From Gigaspora rosea (lineage: Eukaryota > Glomeromycota > Glomeromycetes > Diversisporales > Gigasporaceae), in the NCBI GenBank assembly GCA_003550325.1, contig QKWP01000829.1, positions 115,154-179,153 of the forward strand: a stretch of DNA of 64,000 nucleotides, in the 5' to 3' direction. The position numbers were made by a program, and so were the translations under genes. Every line of letters begins with the position of its first letter. The first letter of the stretch is position 1. The notes under the pieces were generated by a model that had not been told where the DNA came from, did not search any database, and saw only the letters and a program-made list of their open reading frames with translations. Of this stretch, positions 28,551 to 40,511 are shown piece by piece.

Positions 28551-28913
28551 TGGGCCCTCAAAAGTAGAAACCAAGAAATTTGGCTGATCACGGGTTTTGA
28601 GAAAATCGGCAAAAACTATTTTGTTACACAAAATCAAAACAATCTAAAATTAGGTTATTCATGATTAACAAACCTGTTTAAACAGGATTATTAGATCTGC
28701 AGATTCCGTATTACTATCAGTAAATCTCAGTAAATCTATTTTTAGATTATAGCGTCAAAAGCTTTTAACAGTTGTATCACAAAAATTTATTAAGAGATCA
28801 GAATTTCAATATTAAGTAAAAAAGATTGGGCCTAAAATTTTACACCTAATCAATCAAACAGATCAATTTTCAAAAAATAGTCAAATTCCTTGGTTTCTAC
28901 TTTTGAAGGCCCA
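28551..28913. mobile_element. MITE with 35-bp TIRs
   Basis: The left end TGGGCCCTCAAAAGTAGAAA and the complement of the right end TGGGCCTTCAAAAGTAGAAA continue as inverted repeats for about 35 bp. It is flanked by TATA-type sequence on both sides. The interior is AT-rich and non-coding. It shares layout and interior phrases with the element at 37998-38385. Confidence 0.8.
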
Positions 28914-30034
28914 TATATAAGAACTGACTATATATATATTAAGGAGAGGGGGGGTAGGCCTTTAATAAAAAATAATCTGGTGATTAATGACATGGTCCTA
29001 ATAAAAAGATTGCTTGTAAAGGTATTAGACTATAGAATTAATAAAATCAAAAAATTTGATCTAATCTATTAATTCTAATAAGTTATTTAATACTATGCTT
29101 AGGGTTCTTAACTGGGTTAGTTTTAATCCATTCCAACTTAGATCAGACCCAACTCAGGTTGTATTTGGTCAAGCCAAATCTGAGTTGGCTCAAGCCTGTA
29201 TTAGATCAAATTTGTGTTGGGTTAAACCTGAATTAGAACAAATTTGGGTTGGTCAAATCCAAGTCAAATCAAACCTGGGTGGGTCAGATCTGGATCAAAT
29301 TATACACAAATATTTTTTATTAATTCAGACCTTTCTAAACAATATTGTATAAAATTTAATAATTATTATTAAAAATTGAAAATTTGATGTACCTCTAATC
29401 ACAAGCTATATAAGCAGTAATTGGTAACTATTAATAATTAGTTGTTTTTTGCTTTGGTTTTGTTATATATATATAATTAATATATATATTTACAGATATT
29501 TTATAGTTTTACAGGCAGCTTTTAATATATTGTTTAGATTTAGTATTTGTTTTTTTACCATTGTGCTATTATGAGAAAATCATAATTGCAATTGGACTGT
29601 TTAAATTGTTGAAGTTGCTATTTTTAGTACTATATTAGCATTATTCTTGTTTATATTATTATACTATTATTATAGTTAGTATTGCTCTTGATATATTATT
29701 TGTTCATGGATTTGTAAATTTGTTACTAGGTTATATCTTTTGTTGGTATAATTTTACTATAATTAATGTACTGTTTTTAGTTTTATTATTAAAAATTTGT
29801 TGTATTAGATTTAAGTTATTAGAGTTTATAAGTTGGTATTAGTCTTTATTTCTTTGTTTGTAAGTGCCTATAAACTTGAAAGTTTTTATGAAGTATAATT
29901 TTGTTTGTTCTTTATATCAATTTTAAATTCTGTATTTGTGCAGTATTTGCGCATAATAGCAGATTGAGGCATTAATTCAAATTTTGACTTTTTAAAAAAT
30001 TAACTATATTACCCAAAATATTATCCATGCATGT
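28914..30034. other. non-coding, low-complexity
   Basis: A patch at about 29100-29300 is a degenerate array of GGGTT / CAAATC-type words (GATCAAATTTGTGTTGGGTT and similar), like the internal arrays of the foldback elements here. The rest is T-rich and has no coding signal. Confidence 0.5.
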
Positions 30035-30880
30035 CCCAAAATATTGTGCACCCATCTTATATAGCATTATGCTCAAAGTAGGTCCATATAATTTCATCAA
30101 TAATCATTTCAAAGACACTAAATTTTGCTAAATTTACTTCACTGACAAGCTTATTTCACAAACAATTAATTTACAGGCAAGCTTATTTTATAGAAAGTAT
30201 ATTTTGTTGATAGCTCATTTCACAAATAAATTTATTTATAATTGCTTTAACCTTAACTCTATTCTAAGGCCATACAAAGTTAATTTTTTATTTTGTATTA
30301 CATGGATTTCAAAATTCAGGATGGACAAATAAATTTTTTTTTAATTTACTGCAAATAAAAAAATGTTTACATTTAAGATTATACAGGGTTAATTTTTTAT
30401 TTTGTATGACAAGAATTAAAAAATTGGGCAGCAATCATATTTTTAATGTTAGTACTATCAGACAATTATGGAAAATTAAGGTCGCCATTAGGAGACATCA
30501 AATGAAAATAGCAGGAAAAAATAGTTGTCAAAAAACAAACAATTGCACAATTAGAAATAAAAAAATTGAAAAAATTGAAAAATGGGACAGCAGGTAATGC
30601 AAAACGAAAAATCAAGTTTGCATGGCCTAAACCTAACCCTAACAACATTGACTAGAATTAATTTGCTAGTGAAATATACTATGTACAAAATGAACTTATT
30701 TATAAATTAATAGTCTAGTAAATAAGCTTGTTAGTGAAGTAAGTTTGGTTATTTGAAGTGTTTGTTAGTGAGTTGATCAGTGCTAATTTCAAATACTGTT
30801 ATGGTATTTAAAAAAAAATAACATTTTGACTCAAAATAAAGTGCATGCGCATTTCAAAATAATGTGCAGGGGGCATTATT
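30035..30880. mobile_element. foldback element with GACAAGCTTATTT subterminal repeats
   Basis: The left arm (about 30035-30240) contains repeated ACAAGCTTATTTCAC-type units. The right arm (about 30660-30880) holds the complement (GTGAAATA, AATAAGCTTGTTAGTGAA). CCAAAATATTGTGCA near 30046 is mirrored by TTTCAAAATAATGTGCAGG near 30853. The centre includes the repeat shared with 41.6 kb. Confidence 0.55.
30405..30640 (+). repeat. dispersed repeat shared with 41555-41785
   Basis: Same order of blocks in both copies: ATCAGACAATTATGGAAAATT, AAGGTC, CATCAAATGAAAATAGCA, then GAAAAATGGGACAGCAGGTA, then TTTGCATGGCCT. About 230 bp in direct orientation with many point differences. Confidence 0.7.
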
Positions 30881-30981
30881 ATGTGCAAAGCAGTAGGTAA
30901 TTATTAAGATATCATTTCCAAAATCAAAAAAATTTAGACTTATGGCTAACTTTGAGCAATGATATTTCAATATCTACTTAT

Positions 30982-31177
30982 TTTACTGCACATTTCAATG
31001 TCCTGTGTTTTTTTCATACATCACACTGGAAATCATAAATCTAGAAAAAAATAGTGATCTTTGATTGGTTAGAAATAATTTTTAGCCAATTATGTACTGG
31101 CGTTTTTTCTAGATTTCTGATTTCTGGTGTGATGTATGAAAATCATAGAACACAATAATTTGAAAAGTGCAGTAAAT
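30982..31177. mobile_element. hairpin MITE
   Basis: Inverted arms of about 80 bp: TTTACTGCACATTTCAA, CATACATCACACTGGAAATC and AAATCTAGAAAAAA on the left, with their complements on the right (TTTTTTCTAGATTTCTGATT, GGTGTGATGTATGAAAAT, TTGAAAAGTGCAGTAAA). Confidence 0.8.
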
Positions 31178-31269
31178 CAATAAAAATTTTTTATTTAATT
31201 CTATTGATCATAGAATTAAAATAAAAAACTGTATCGATTTATGATTGACCAAGTAAATGACAACAAAAT

Positions 31270-31930
31270 TCCACTATCACGTGATAATATGCAAAATTTT
31301 TTATGTTAGGTTAAGACTTGATTGAGGGCCCATGTTGGGATAAGCTTTAGGTGGTTATATACAGTACTGGACAGTAAAACACATCTAATGTGTTTTAATA
31401 AAACTTTAAAGTGTTATAAATTTTTTAAAACATGCTAAATCAAAAAAACCCTCTAACTAATTGATAGGTTTTTAGATAAACTACATTTCTGTCAGAGGAT
31501 TTTTTTTATTCTTTGTTTTAAAAAAGTTATAAGGGATTAAAGTTTATATGAGTCAAAAAATTGGCGTTTAATATAGAAAAAAAGAAAAACATATATAGAT
31601 TTTTAAACAATCAAAATCAATTACACCAAAATTAGCCAATCAGAATTGATTATATAAGCATCAAAAATTGGTGCTTATATGTATAGATTGGATGTCTTTT
31701 ACTGTCCCGTACTGTAGTAAAATCGTTCAGGAAAACTTTTGTTAGTGCACGAAAGGTAGTTTCTTGTGTATTTTTTTTGCGAAACAAGAAATTTTTACAA
31801 AGCGGACGTTTGTTTTGTAACTTCCTAATCGTGTTACGTTACACTAACTCGCGATTCATTATTGCATATATTTAATATGTCACGGGATCATAATGAAATC
31901 GGATTAAGATGAAATTTGAGGCTTCTATTT
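31270..31930. repeat. dispersed repeat, copy interrupted by a MITE
   Basis: The left part (31290-31359) and right part (31717-31930) match the continuous copy at 59424-59650. Shared words are TTATGTTAGGTTAAG, GTTATATA, GTAAAATCGTTCAGGAAAAC, GGACGTTTGTTTTG and CGTGTTACGTTACA. The interruption is the TIR element at 31360-31716. Confidence 0.75.
31360..31716. mobile_element. MITE with TACAGTAC ends, TA target
   Basis: The left end TACAGTACTGGACAGTAAAA and the complement of the right end TACAGTACGGGACAGTAAAA are inverted for about 30 bp. The paralogous repeat at 59.45 kb reads straight through the site (GTTATATAGGTAAAATCG), which shows the empty target. Confidence 0.85.
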
Positions 31931-33078
31931 AACCCTATAAAGCCCACACTTATATGCGTTTATTATAAATTCTAAACTAAAGCTGACTCTAACCTGCAAA
32001 AAAAATGCACCAAAAATTTTGGATTATTTGCTGGCTTGGATTATATAAAATTTCATTTTGATCTGAATTCATTATGATCCGTCACATTAACTATTGTCGC
32101 TTCAATAGAATAGGTAATATGTATTTCTATAAGTGATTATGGCTTTTAGATTTCCTGCACCATACGTTCCTATCTCTGCATAACTGTGCAGGGGTCTAAT
32201 CATATTATCATAGCAAGAAGCTTCAGACGTTTATTAAGTATGATATTTATGCGATTTATCTATTTCAGAAACTTAAAAGTATAATATTATTTGTAGTATG
32301 AAGTTTTGGGCCATTCGTAGATACACGTGAGTATAATTTAGGAATATTCGTAGGAGATGATCCAGATATGGAATTAAAATATATATCCTTGTGAATTACA
32401 GCGGCATACTTAATATAATTCTGATCCATTTGCCGATTTTTGTATTTTTAACAGACAGAAACATTAACTTTTAGCATGATGGATTACGTATACGTAGCAA
32501 AATTTTAATTTAATTTTTATTTTTTTTTATTACTGCATTGTAATATTGCGTTCAATATACGTAATGTAAATCTATATTGATGATATTTCAAATCTAATGC
32601 AATTAGTCGATCTAAAATCTACTGAAAAGGAAGTGTTTATATTAATAAGGAAGTGCTTATATTAAAAAGGAATTAAAGGTTTATTTAAGCAAAACAATGA
32701 TATCTACAACTGTAATATGTATATTACAGGAATTTAAAACCTCATTTATTCTAGATGATGCATAAACTTGTAGCACATTCATAGTAATTTCCTTATTAAC
32801 TCAATGAAAGGAAGGATCTAGTACTTTCAATATCTGCAAACATATAATACGCCAAGTACAATGTGTACGTAATAGCAACTATTCTATGCACGTCGATATT
32901 GCTAAAACTAAGCCATTGCTAAATTTAGGCCATCTCTAGGTATTTAGATTTCCTGCACTGATCTGTACCTGTTTTAAACCAGATCATTTGAGTCATGTGT
33001 GTAACATTATAATATCTATATTTTATATAATTCATAACAATACAGATAGAGTATACAGATACCATTTAAAAAATTAAA
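31931..33078. other. intergenic upstream of BTB-TLDc gene
   Basis: No coding signal. Two phrases recur (ATTTCCTGCAC at about 32149 and 32949; CATTGCTAAA type words), which hints at small repeat relics. Confidence 0.4.
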
Positions 33079-34598
33079 ATGACGAATTTATTAGAAAATC
33101 TTTCAAACCATTATCTTAAACTACTTGAAGATAAAGATGACTTTAATGTAATCATTGAGATTGGAGAACTTCCAAACGTTAAAATATTTCAAGCGCATTC
33201 CGCTATTTTGAAACATCGATCTTCATATTTTCGTAATGAATTGAAAACAGCTAAAAAAGATAACAATAATATTAAAACAATTAAATTGACAAATGTTTCT
33301 ATAAAACAATTTGAAGTAATTATCAAGTAAGTTATGCGTTTCATTACTGAGTTCATATACTGTATGAAATTATTAACATGATTTTTTTTTTTTTACCTTT
33401 AATAAATTGAAGATATATTTATGGAGGAGTAGTTTTATTAGAAAATCTTGATGCATCATTCATTTTTAAGTTACTGCTTGTTGCATATGAACTTGTTCTT
33501 GAAGAGTTGGCCAAACATCTTGAAATCCAATTAATCGAATTAAATGCAGAATGGCTTCATTTAAACTTTGCTCGCATTTATCAAATGAGTTTTCAAGATA
33601 ATAAACTTTTAAAATTACAAGAATGGTGTAATACTGTTGCGGTAAAATACCCAAATAGAGTTTTTGAATCCGAAGATTTTACGTCCCTTCAAGAAAATTT
33701 ATTGGTATCATTGATTAAACGTGACGATTTACAAATGGAGGAAGTTAAAATTTGGAATTATATTATTAAATGGGGTATTGCACAGAATCCTGGTTTATCA
33801 CCCAATCCCGAAAACTGGTCTGGTAAAGATTTTTTGGCATTAAAAACTACTTTAAAAAATTGCTTACCTCATATCCGTTATTTTCAAATTTCTGGTGATG
33901 ATATTTATAAATATATTCAACCATATCAACAACTTCTTGAAAAGAATCTTCGAAATGATATAATTAAAAGACATATAGCTCCAAATCGACCATTATCATC
34001 GGTAATGCTTCCACCTCGTGTGATGTTATCAACAAACCCATTTTCGAAAGTTATTAACGAAGCACATGCTGCTAAAATCGCTTCATGGATCAATAGAGAA
34101 ACTGATACATATTCTATAAAAGATAATCCATATGATTTTAAATTACTTTTTTCTGGAAGCAGAGATGGATTTACTCGTGATTCATTTTGGGAAATATGTG
34201 ATAAGCAAGAAAATTTAGTCGTTGTTATAAAAGTTAAAGACACTGATGAAATTCTTGGTGGATATAATCCCATTGGATGGAATAAATCTGTCCATGGTTG
34301 TATGTATTGTGAAGATAGTTTTATTTTTTCATTGGAAAATGGTACTGTCAAAAATTCTATTTTAAGTCGTGTGAACAATGTTGAATCTGCAATTATTAAT
34401 CATAGGGATAGTTTTGGTTTAGCTTTTAATTGTGGTCTTTATATGTATTGTAGTTTTGATTCCGATAAATGTTTTTGTTTTGGCGATTTGGGATATTATA
34501 AAAAACTTATTAGAAAGGATTCTATGTATAATTCTAAATATTCTTATTTTAATGTAGAGGAATATGAAATATTTCAAATTCATAAAAAGGCTATATAA
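33079..34598 (+). CDS. BTB-BACK-TLDc protein, two exons
   Basis: Exon 1 is 33079-33326. A GTAAGT...AAG intron covers 33327-33412 (86 bp). Exon 2 is 33413-34598. The joined protein has 477 residues and the frame is clean across the junction (..FEVIIK then YIYGGVV). The BTB domain (about residues 15-115) starts DDFNVIIEIGELPNVKIFQA and includes the AHSAILKHRSSYFRNEL helix. A BACK-like helical region follows (about 120-235). The C-terminal TLDc domain (about 300-477) has KLLFSGSRDGFTRDSFWEIC and FGLAFNCGLYMY. BTB-TLDc proteins are greatly expanded in Rhizophagus. They probably act as Cullin-3 adaptors, and TLDc is linked to oxidative-stress protection and V-ATPase binding. Confidence 0.92.
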
Positions 34599-35194
34599 TC
34601 TTTTATTGCCGGATATTATATTAAACTCTTAAAACAATTGATTTAAATAACAGTTTGTATATATATTCATTTTTATCTTTGTTATTCATATATATTATTA
34701 ATATCAATCGACTTTGTATACCAATTAAATACTAGAAAGGAATTAAATTTTTTTTTTTTTTAATATTGGCATAATGTAATTTAAGATTTACATCGAATTT
34801 GAAGGATCTCTAAAATGGATCACGTTATATTTAATCTATTAGTTAATTCTATCTTATCAGTTATAGTTTTGACAATCCTTCCTCTTATAATAAAACGATG
34901 GATGTTCATGCAAATGTACCCTTTATGAAATATGATTGTAATTTAGATTAAATTGATTAAATCAGTTTGCATTACATGGAATCTGAAAACATGGTCGGTT
35001 GGTAGTTTTTTTTTAAATTACAGCTGTTTTCATTATTTTTGGGACATCTGGTGAAAAATTGACCGAATGATTGTTTGGTCGATTCGATATGTTTTTGATT
35101 TCGGTAGATAAACTTTGACTTGGGTGTGATTAGTATATAAAGCGATTTATATTTTTATAATTCATAACGATAATATTTTCTAAACAGTATTACA
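34599..35194. other. intergenic, AT-rich
   Basis: 3' flank of the BTB-TLDc gene. No coding signal; one T run near 34751. Confidence 0.5.
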
Positions 35195-36355
35195 ATGGCA
35201 TGTCCAGTATGTTTAGTGTGTTTAGTTTGTACGAAAATTTATGGCGAAGATTGTTCTTGTCAATCGATGGATCTTAATAAAAACATACATAAAAAGGGTC
35301 TTAATATAAGAAAACTTTCATAATAAACATATTACACGAGTAGGCGCCAATAAAAAAAAAGTTTGATATAATCAAGAATTTATTGACTGGATTAAAAACA
35401 ATATAATTCGAGTTATAATTCCAAACAACCAAGATTTTTTCGAAACTGTAGTGAGAATTATAACCAACGAAATCAAAGTAAAATTTTATATGTTATATAT
35501 CATTTTATTTTAAAGGTTTAATATATAATGATTATTTAAATTTAGGTCAAGACGAAAATGAACATGAATCGGATGAAAGTATTGAAACAATAGATTTGAT
35601 GACTAGAGAACCTTTAACTTGTTCATCCGTAATTATATTTTAAAAATGTGTAATCATCTGAAGTAATGGGAGCTGAATCTAAATTATCTGAATCACTTGA
35701 AACAATAACCAACTTGGCTAAAACAACAACTCATTCAAAATTGTTACACCAAAAGAACCAGCTAAAAGTAAGGTACATTCGTTATTTTTTAAAATTAATA
35801 TTATTTATTTTAACATTCATACACTAGTGTGTGTTATGATCGATTGAAAAACCACATAGAAAACTTGTTGATCTTGTGAGTGTAAAAAGTTTCAGAGATA
35901 TTGAAGAGGAAATTCCATCACGCTCACTTCCTGAGCAATGGGGAAGATTAAATTAGGTTGTATTTGTTACTAAATTTCAAATACAACTAAAGCAGATCAT
36001 TACGATTTGAAATCAGATGGAGCTATTACTGCATTTATTTCTGAAGTCAAGTATAAAAAAATATTCGATTGTGTATTTATCAAGAAAATGACGAACTTAT
36101 TAGGGCTAGTAAAAGAGATCATTTAAGTATCAAATTAATATTACTTTAAAGTTATTATTTATTTGCTGTATAATTTATTATTAGACGCTTGAAACTGAAT
36201 CTGATAGTATTAACACATTAAATTATATCAAAAAAAAGTTTATAAAAATCTTTCATCATACGATATATATTCAAGGCTGTTTGTTTCTGATGATTGTCAT
36301 CATTCAAAACTAGATAGTGATTTAATAACTTTGTTGCTCACGCAACTGTAAGTTT
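35195..36355 (+). pseudogene. decayed multi-exon gene, unknown family
   Basis: Coding-like stretches alternate with intron-like AT-rich gaps. The first (ATG 35195) reads MACPVCLVCLVCTKIYGEDC with seven cysteines. The next reads NQEFIDWIKNNIIRVIIPNN (about 35370-35477), followed by a plausible GTAAAA...TTTAG intron (35478-35545). Then come GQDENEHESDESIETIDLMT, SEVMGAESKLSESLETITNL, KPHRKLVDLVSVKSFRDIEE and SYDIYSRLFVSDDCHHSKLD. Several stops cannot be removed by canonical splicing. It looks like an old fungal gene I do not recognise, possibly with alternative or lost splice sites. Confidence 0.4.
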
Positions 36356-37997
36356 TTATACCAGGATCGGAGTATGAAATACGAAGTATATGGTTTACAG
36401 GCAAGTTAGATGGCTTCCGCAATCTTTGGAATCTGATTGGATAAAAAATCCTTGTGACTTTTTGTAACACCCCGAACAATACTAAAAAATGTTATCAAAA
36501 GAAATTGCAAATCTAATTGGTAAAAAAAAAACTCTTAACCGTAATATTGATGTTGCAATGAGGTGTATACCAGGAACGTAGTACAAAGTACGAAGTGTAT
36601 GGTTTACTGAAGAGTTAAATGGTGAAACTTGTGACTTAGATTTCTATATTAGTTCATGTGTCTATGTTGATGTGCGTATCTGGTATGTACTGTACGTACG
36701 TAAGTTTCGGTTATATTTTATAGTGCGATGGGTTTAATTTTTTTGACCGGTCATTGATTAAACACAAAAAAGTAAATAATACAACAATATAACCTCTGTT
36801 AGTATTATTAGTAGTTCTCTTATGTGCTGTACGGGAGTGTGATTCTCAGTATCTGATTGAAAAAATATTGTGTGTGACCAGCACTTTTGAGAGGCGCCTA
36901 GCATTAATGTCCAAAGAAACTAGTAGGTTGATCCATTCTGGACCTTGCCGTGCGTACTATGTCTTTGATTAGTTCTTTTCAGCTATATAATGTAATATGA
37001 ATAACAAACTACATATCAAGCCCTTGAGTCCGTTGATACTATCGTGATGTTTCTGCGCCCCAATATCACGATGTTAATTTATTCTACTCCTGCCTTATGA
37101 TCATCATTTTTCCTTATATTATTATTTAATTGATCATACCTCCGATCTTATTACTAACTATAGCTATCCCGTTTTCCTTATTTGTTCTATGGATATATAC
37201 CAGGAATGTAGTACGATGTATGTAAAGTATACCAGGAACAGAGTATGAAGTACGTAGAGTATAGGTATTTCGCAGATTAGTATGGTATTGGTGAGCAGAT
37301 CCGTGTAGAGTATGGTTTACAGGCAAGTTAAGTAAAGTTCACAATTCTAGGCTTCTGATTTGGATGTTCATTCCTTGATTTTGTATGCATGCGTGCTGAT
37401 GTTTCGTGCTTTTGAATTTGCGGTAGGAATCATTATTCAAAAAATTCTATAATATTACCTTAAGTGTTTACAATATTGATTTTCTTTATTTATCATCATG
37501 CTTTCTTAACTTATTGTGCTTATGTGTTAATATTATAGCTTGTTTACTCAGGATTCTGTTTGGATTATCGATTTATGTATTGAGTCACTTAAGATTTTGT
37601 TTATATTGTTTGCCAACTATATAAAATTGTGCAGATTTACGTAATCATTTTTAACATTTATGATTGTTGCATATTCGATTATTATTTTTTTGCAAATATC
37701 AGGTATCTACATCGTCATTGCCCCTTATTATTATTGTTCGCGCATTACATGACCTTAAAATTAATACCTTATTAACACTCTCCCTACATTGTTTTTCGTA
37801 AACTGACTCTTAAATTAATCGCGTAATTAATCGGATCAAATTAAGTGATATCCCGACTCAGATTTTTTATATGAAAGAATAATTGCTTTACTAATTATGA
37901 AATTGCATATATTAAATTTTATGAAATAATAATGTGAATTTGACACTGAACATATGCACTTTAACTCAATTGCGAATCAAAATTTGACTACCGTAAA
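36356..37997. other. intergenic with repeated short module
   Basis: No gene seen. It carries the four-copy module described separately. The TGTACGTACGTAAG palindromic patch near 36690 resembles the CGTACGTA patches at 6.87, 8.07 and 59.24 kb. Confidence 0.5.
36361..37332 (+). repeat. four-copy module ACCAGGAACGTAGTACnAAGTACG
   Basis: Copies near 36361, 36567, 37197 and 37229 share ACCAGGA(A/T)CG.AGTA..A.A.TACGAAGT. Three continue into ATGGTTTAC(AGGCAAGTTA). All are in the same orientation. Confidence 0.65.
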
Positions 37998-38385
37998 TGG
38001 GCTGTGGACTAGGAAAACCCGTCTTTGAAGGGGGGTTTCCATTTTGAGAAAATGGCGATTATTTGTTGTGAAACCTAAATTTTACCCCTTGATTTTTTGT
38101 TTATTTTTAAATATCGATTATTGAATAAACAATGTCATATGATTATGAAACACTGATTGACCAATCCAATTTAATTGAGTTGTCAATCTTTGGTTGTAAA
38201 TCTATTTTTAGAACACGATCGTTAAAAAATTGGTTTAACATTCAAGTTAAAAAATCACGATAATTTATATCAACATAGGGTAAAAAGTAAAATACACGTG
38301 GATAGAAACCAGCGCTTTAATTTGAATCAAAGTCTCAAAATTGTTGAAAAACTGACAAAGGCGGGTTTTCCTAGTCCACAACCCA
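37998..38385. mobile_element. MITE with TGGGYTGTGGACTAGG ends
   Basis: The left end TGGGCTGTGGACTAGGAAAA and the complement of the right end TGGGTTGTGGACTAGGAAAA are inverted for about 35 bp (on to CCCG.CTTTG). Size, TGGG ends and interior phrases (GAGAAAATGGC, CCTAAATTTTAC) match the element at 28551-28913, so the two are related. Confidence 0.8.
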
Positions 38386-38510
38386 AATAGCCAACTAGAA
38401 TATCCGGATGATTGCAATAATTAGATCATGTATATATTATCAGAATCTAATAGGCGTTTAGGAAGGATAATTCTATCTATACATAACTTCTAGCATCATA
38501 GCGTACTAAG

Positions 38511-38550
38511 TTCCCGCTCCTGGTTTCGCACAACTGCGTTGCGCAGCTAC
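38511..38550 (-). repeat. dispersed repeat, copy 2
   Basis: The complement reads GTAGCTGCGCAACGCAGTTG, then TGCGAAACCAGGAGCGGGAA, matching 7971-8012. Confidence 0.6.
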
Positions 38551-39517
38551 TTCTGGATAATATAAATTTATGTATTATTTATAAATATATATTAATATCT
38601 TTTTAAGCTAACAAAAATGCAAGGTGTTGATGAACAAAACTTCTAAATATTCAAATAAAGATTTAGTATATTATTATATTTATAATATTGAACTTAAATT
38701 TTTTTTATTTTAATATATATATATATATTTATTTATATGTAATAATTAATTCAGAGTCTTTAACTGACCCTACAGCTACAACTAATTCTACTTCTATATC
38801 AACAGATCCTACAATACTATTACATTTCTTTTACTATTTATATAAAGAAAAATCACTACTAAAATTCGAATATTCATATTACTAAAATATGACCTTTCAA
38901 AATTTGCTTAATTATGTATTCCTAATGGCCCTGCCCTCAAATGGAAAATATTTATGATTAGAGATAGACAGGCAACTTTTTTTATCTGAACAAATTATAA
39001 GTTATATATTTAAAGAAATATCTAGTTATATTTGGATAGATCTTGAGGATTTTGATAGAAAATTCAATGATTTATTTAATTTATTGATAAGTTATGTTTT
39101 ATTAAAATTAGTTTAAATATTTGTATAGAAATAATTATACATTATATATATCTATATAAGTAGTATATAAATATAAAGTATGCATATATGCACAATATAA
39201 TATATTTAGTACTATATATCTTTTTAAAAAAATTTAAAGTAAATAATGTTTTAAATATATATGCAGTATATTATGTCTAAAATTAGAAGTCTTTCAATAA
39301 AAAAAATCATTGTATATATCTAGTGTATTGATAATATGCATAAGCTAGAAATTTTTGATTATTATACAACTAAAGTCTAAAACATTCAAAGGATCTTGCA
39401 CTGATTCTGCTCAAATTTTATTTTTTTTAAATAATTTTTTATATAAACAAAAGTCTGCTCAATTTATATAAAATAAAAGTTCTTAAATTCAGTTAAAAAT
39501 AAATTCAATTTATTATA

Positions 39518-39648
39518 AGGGCACTAACATATATTACATAATATCTTTTTATCAGGAGGGCCACATATTATATATGAAGTATATATATGATATATTATAC
39601 CTAGCTACCCCCTCCCCCAAGATATTACGTAATATCTGTCAGTGCTCT
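39518..39648. mobile_element. hairpin MITE
   Basis: GGGCACTAACATATATTACA on the left pairs with TGTAATATCTGTCAGTGCTC-type sequence on the right (ATATTACGTAATATCTGTCA). The arms are about 30 bp, with an inner G-rich/C-rich pair (GGAGGG / CCCCTCCCCC). Confidence 0.7.
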
Positions 39649-40511
39649 AAATTGCTTATAGAATTAAAACCTTCAATCTAATTTCTTTTTTATTACTATA
39701 CAGATATCTATACACTGTTTTATTCAGGAAATAGTTTCATTTTTGGTAACTAAATAGATATATAGTTATACCTAAGTTATATCACTTTTTGTTTAGAGCA
39801 TTTTTGGAGATATAACTAAGGTAAAGTTATAATTCAATATATAAAGCATATAAAAACATATTAAAAAAAGAAATTTATTTTGTTTAAATCTAGAGATATA
39901 ACTCAAGTTGGGATATAATCTAGTGGGGTATAACTGTATTTAATTAATATTGTTACAATGGTTCATTATCAATATGCAAGTTGTTGGTAGCAGAAGATTT
40001 ATTTTATCAAATAAGGCACTAGCTAAATAAACAAAATACAATCAAACAAACAAAATACAAAAATTCAACTAGGAACTATTTAATAAAAAGAAAATAATAA
40101 AGAAAAGTAATAAGAGGTAACTAGTGTAGAAAGTAATAAAATATAGAAATATGGAAGTAGTATTTAGACAAAAAATAGATTTTTAGTGAGGGTTAAAAGG
40201 TTTTAAAGAAATATTTTTAAGGAAGAATATATTTATTAAGATTTTGTTATTAAAAGAATCACAAGAAATTCTTTTGTTATTATTCTTGTTATTGTTATTC
40301 TTTCTTAAAAAGAGCAGAAACTGGGCCATACTTATTTTTTTGGAACCCAAATCCTCAAAACCAAAGGCAGTGTTCATAGTATTTGAAAGAATTAATAATA
40401 TTTTTGTTTACATGATTCAAGAACCAAAAATGGTATATCCCTAGTATTTGAGGTGTTTTTATATTGGCAACTTTTGTCTTGTTTTCTAAAATTCTTCATA
40501 ATATTTCTAAA

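Larger units (their letters stand above)
38386..40511. other. intergenic, very AT-rich
   Basis: No supported gene. It includes the inverted copy of the 7971 repeat (38511-38550), long AT/TA dinucleotide-rich stretches at 38690-39340, and the hairpin element at 39518-39648. Open frames near 40183-40444 are low-complexity on both strands. Confidence 0.5.

Noticed and set aside
33926..34378. 150-codon minus-strand frame
   Set aside because: It is antisense to the BTB-TLDc exon 2, whose domain pattern is clear.
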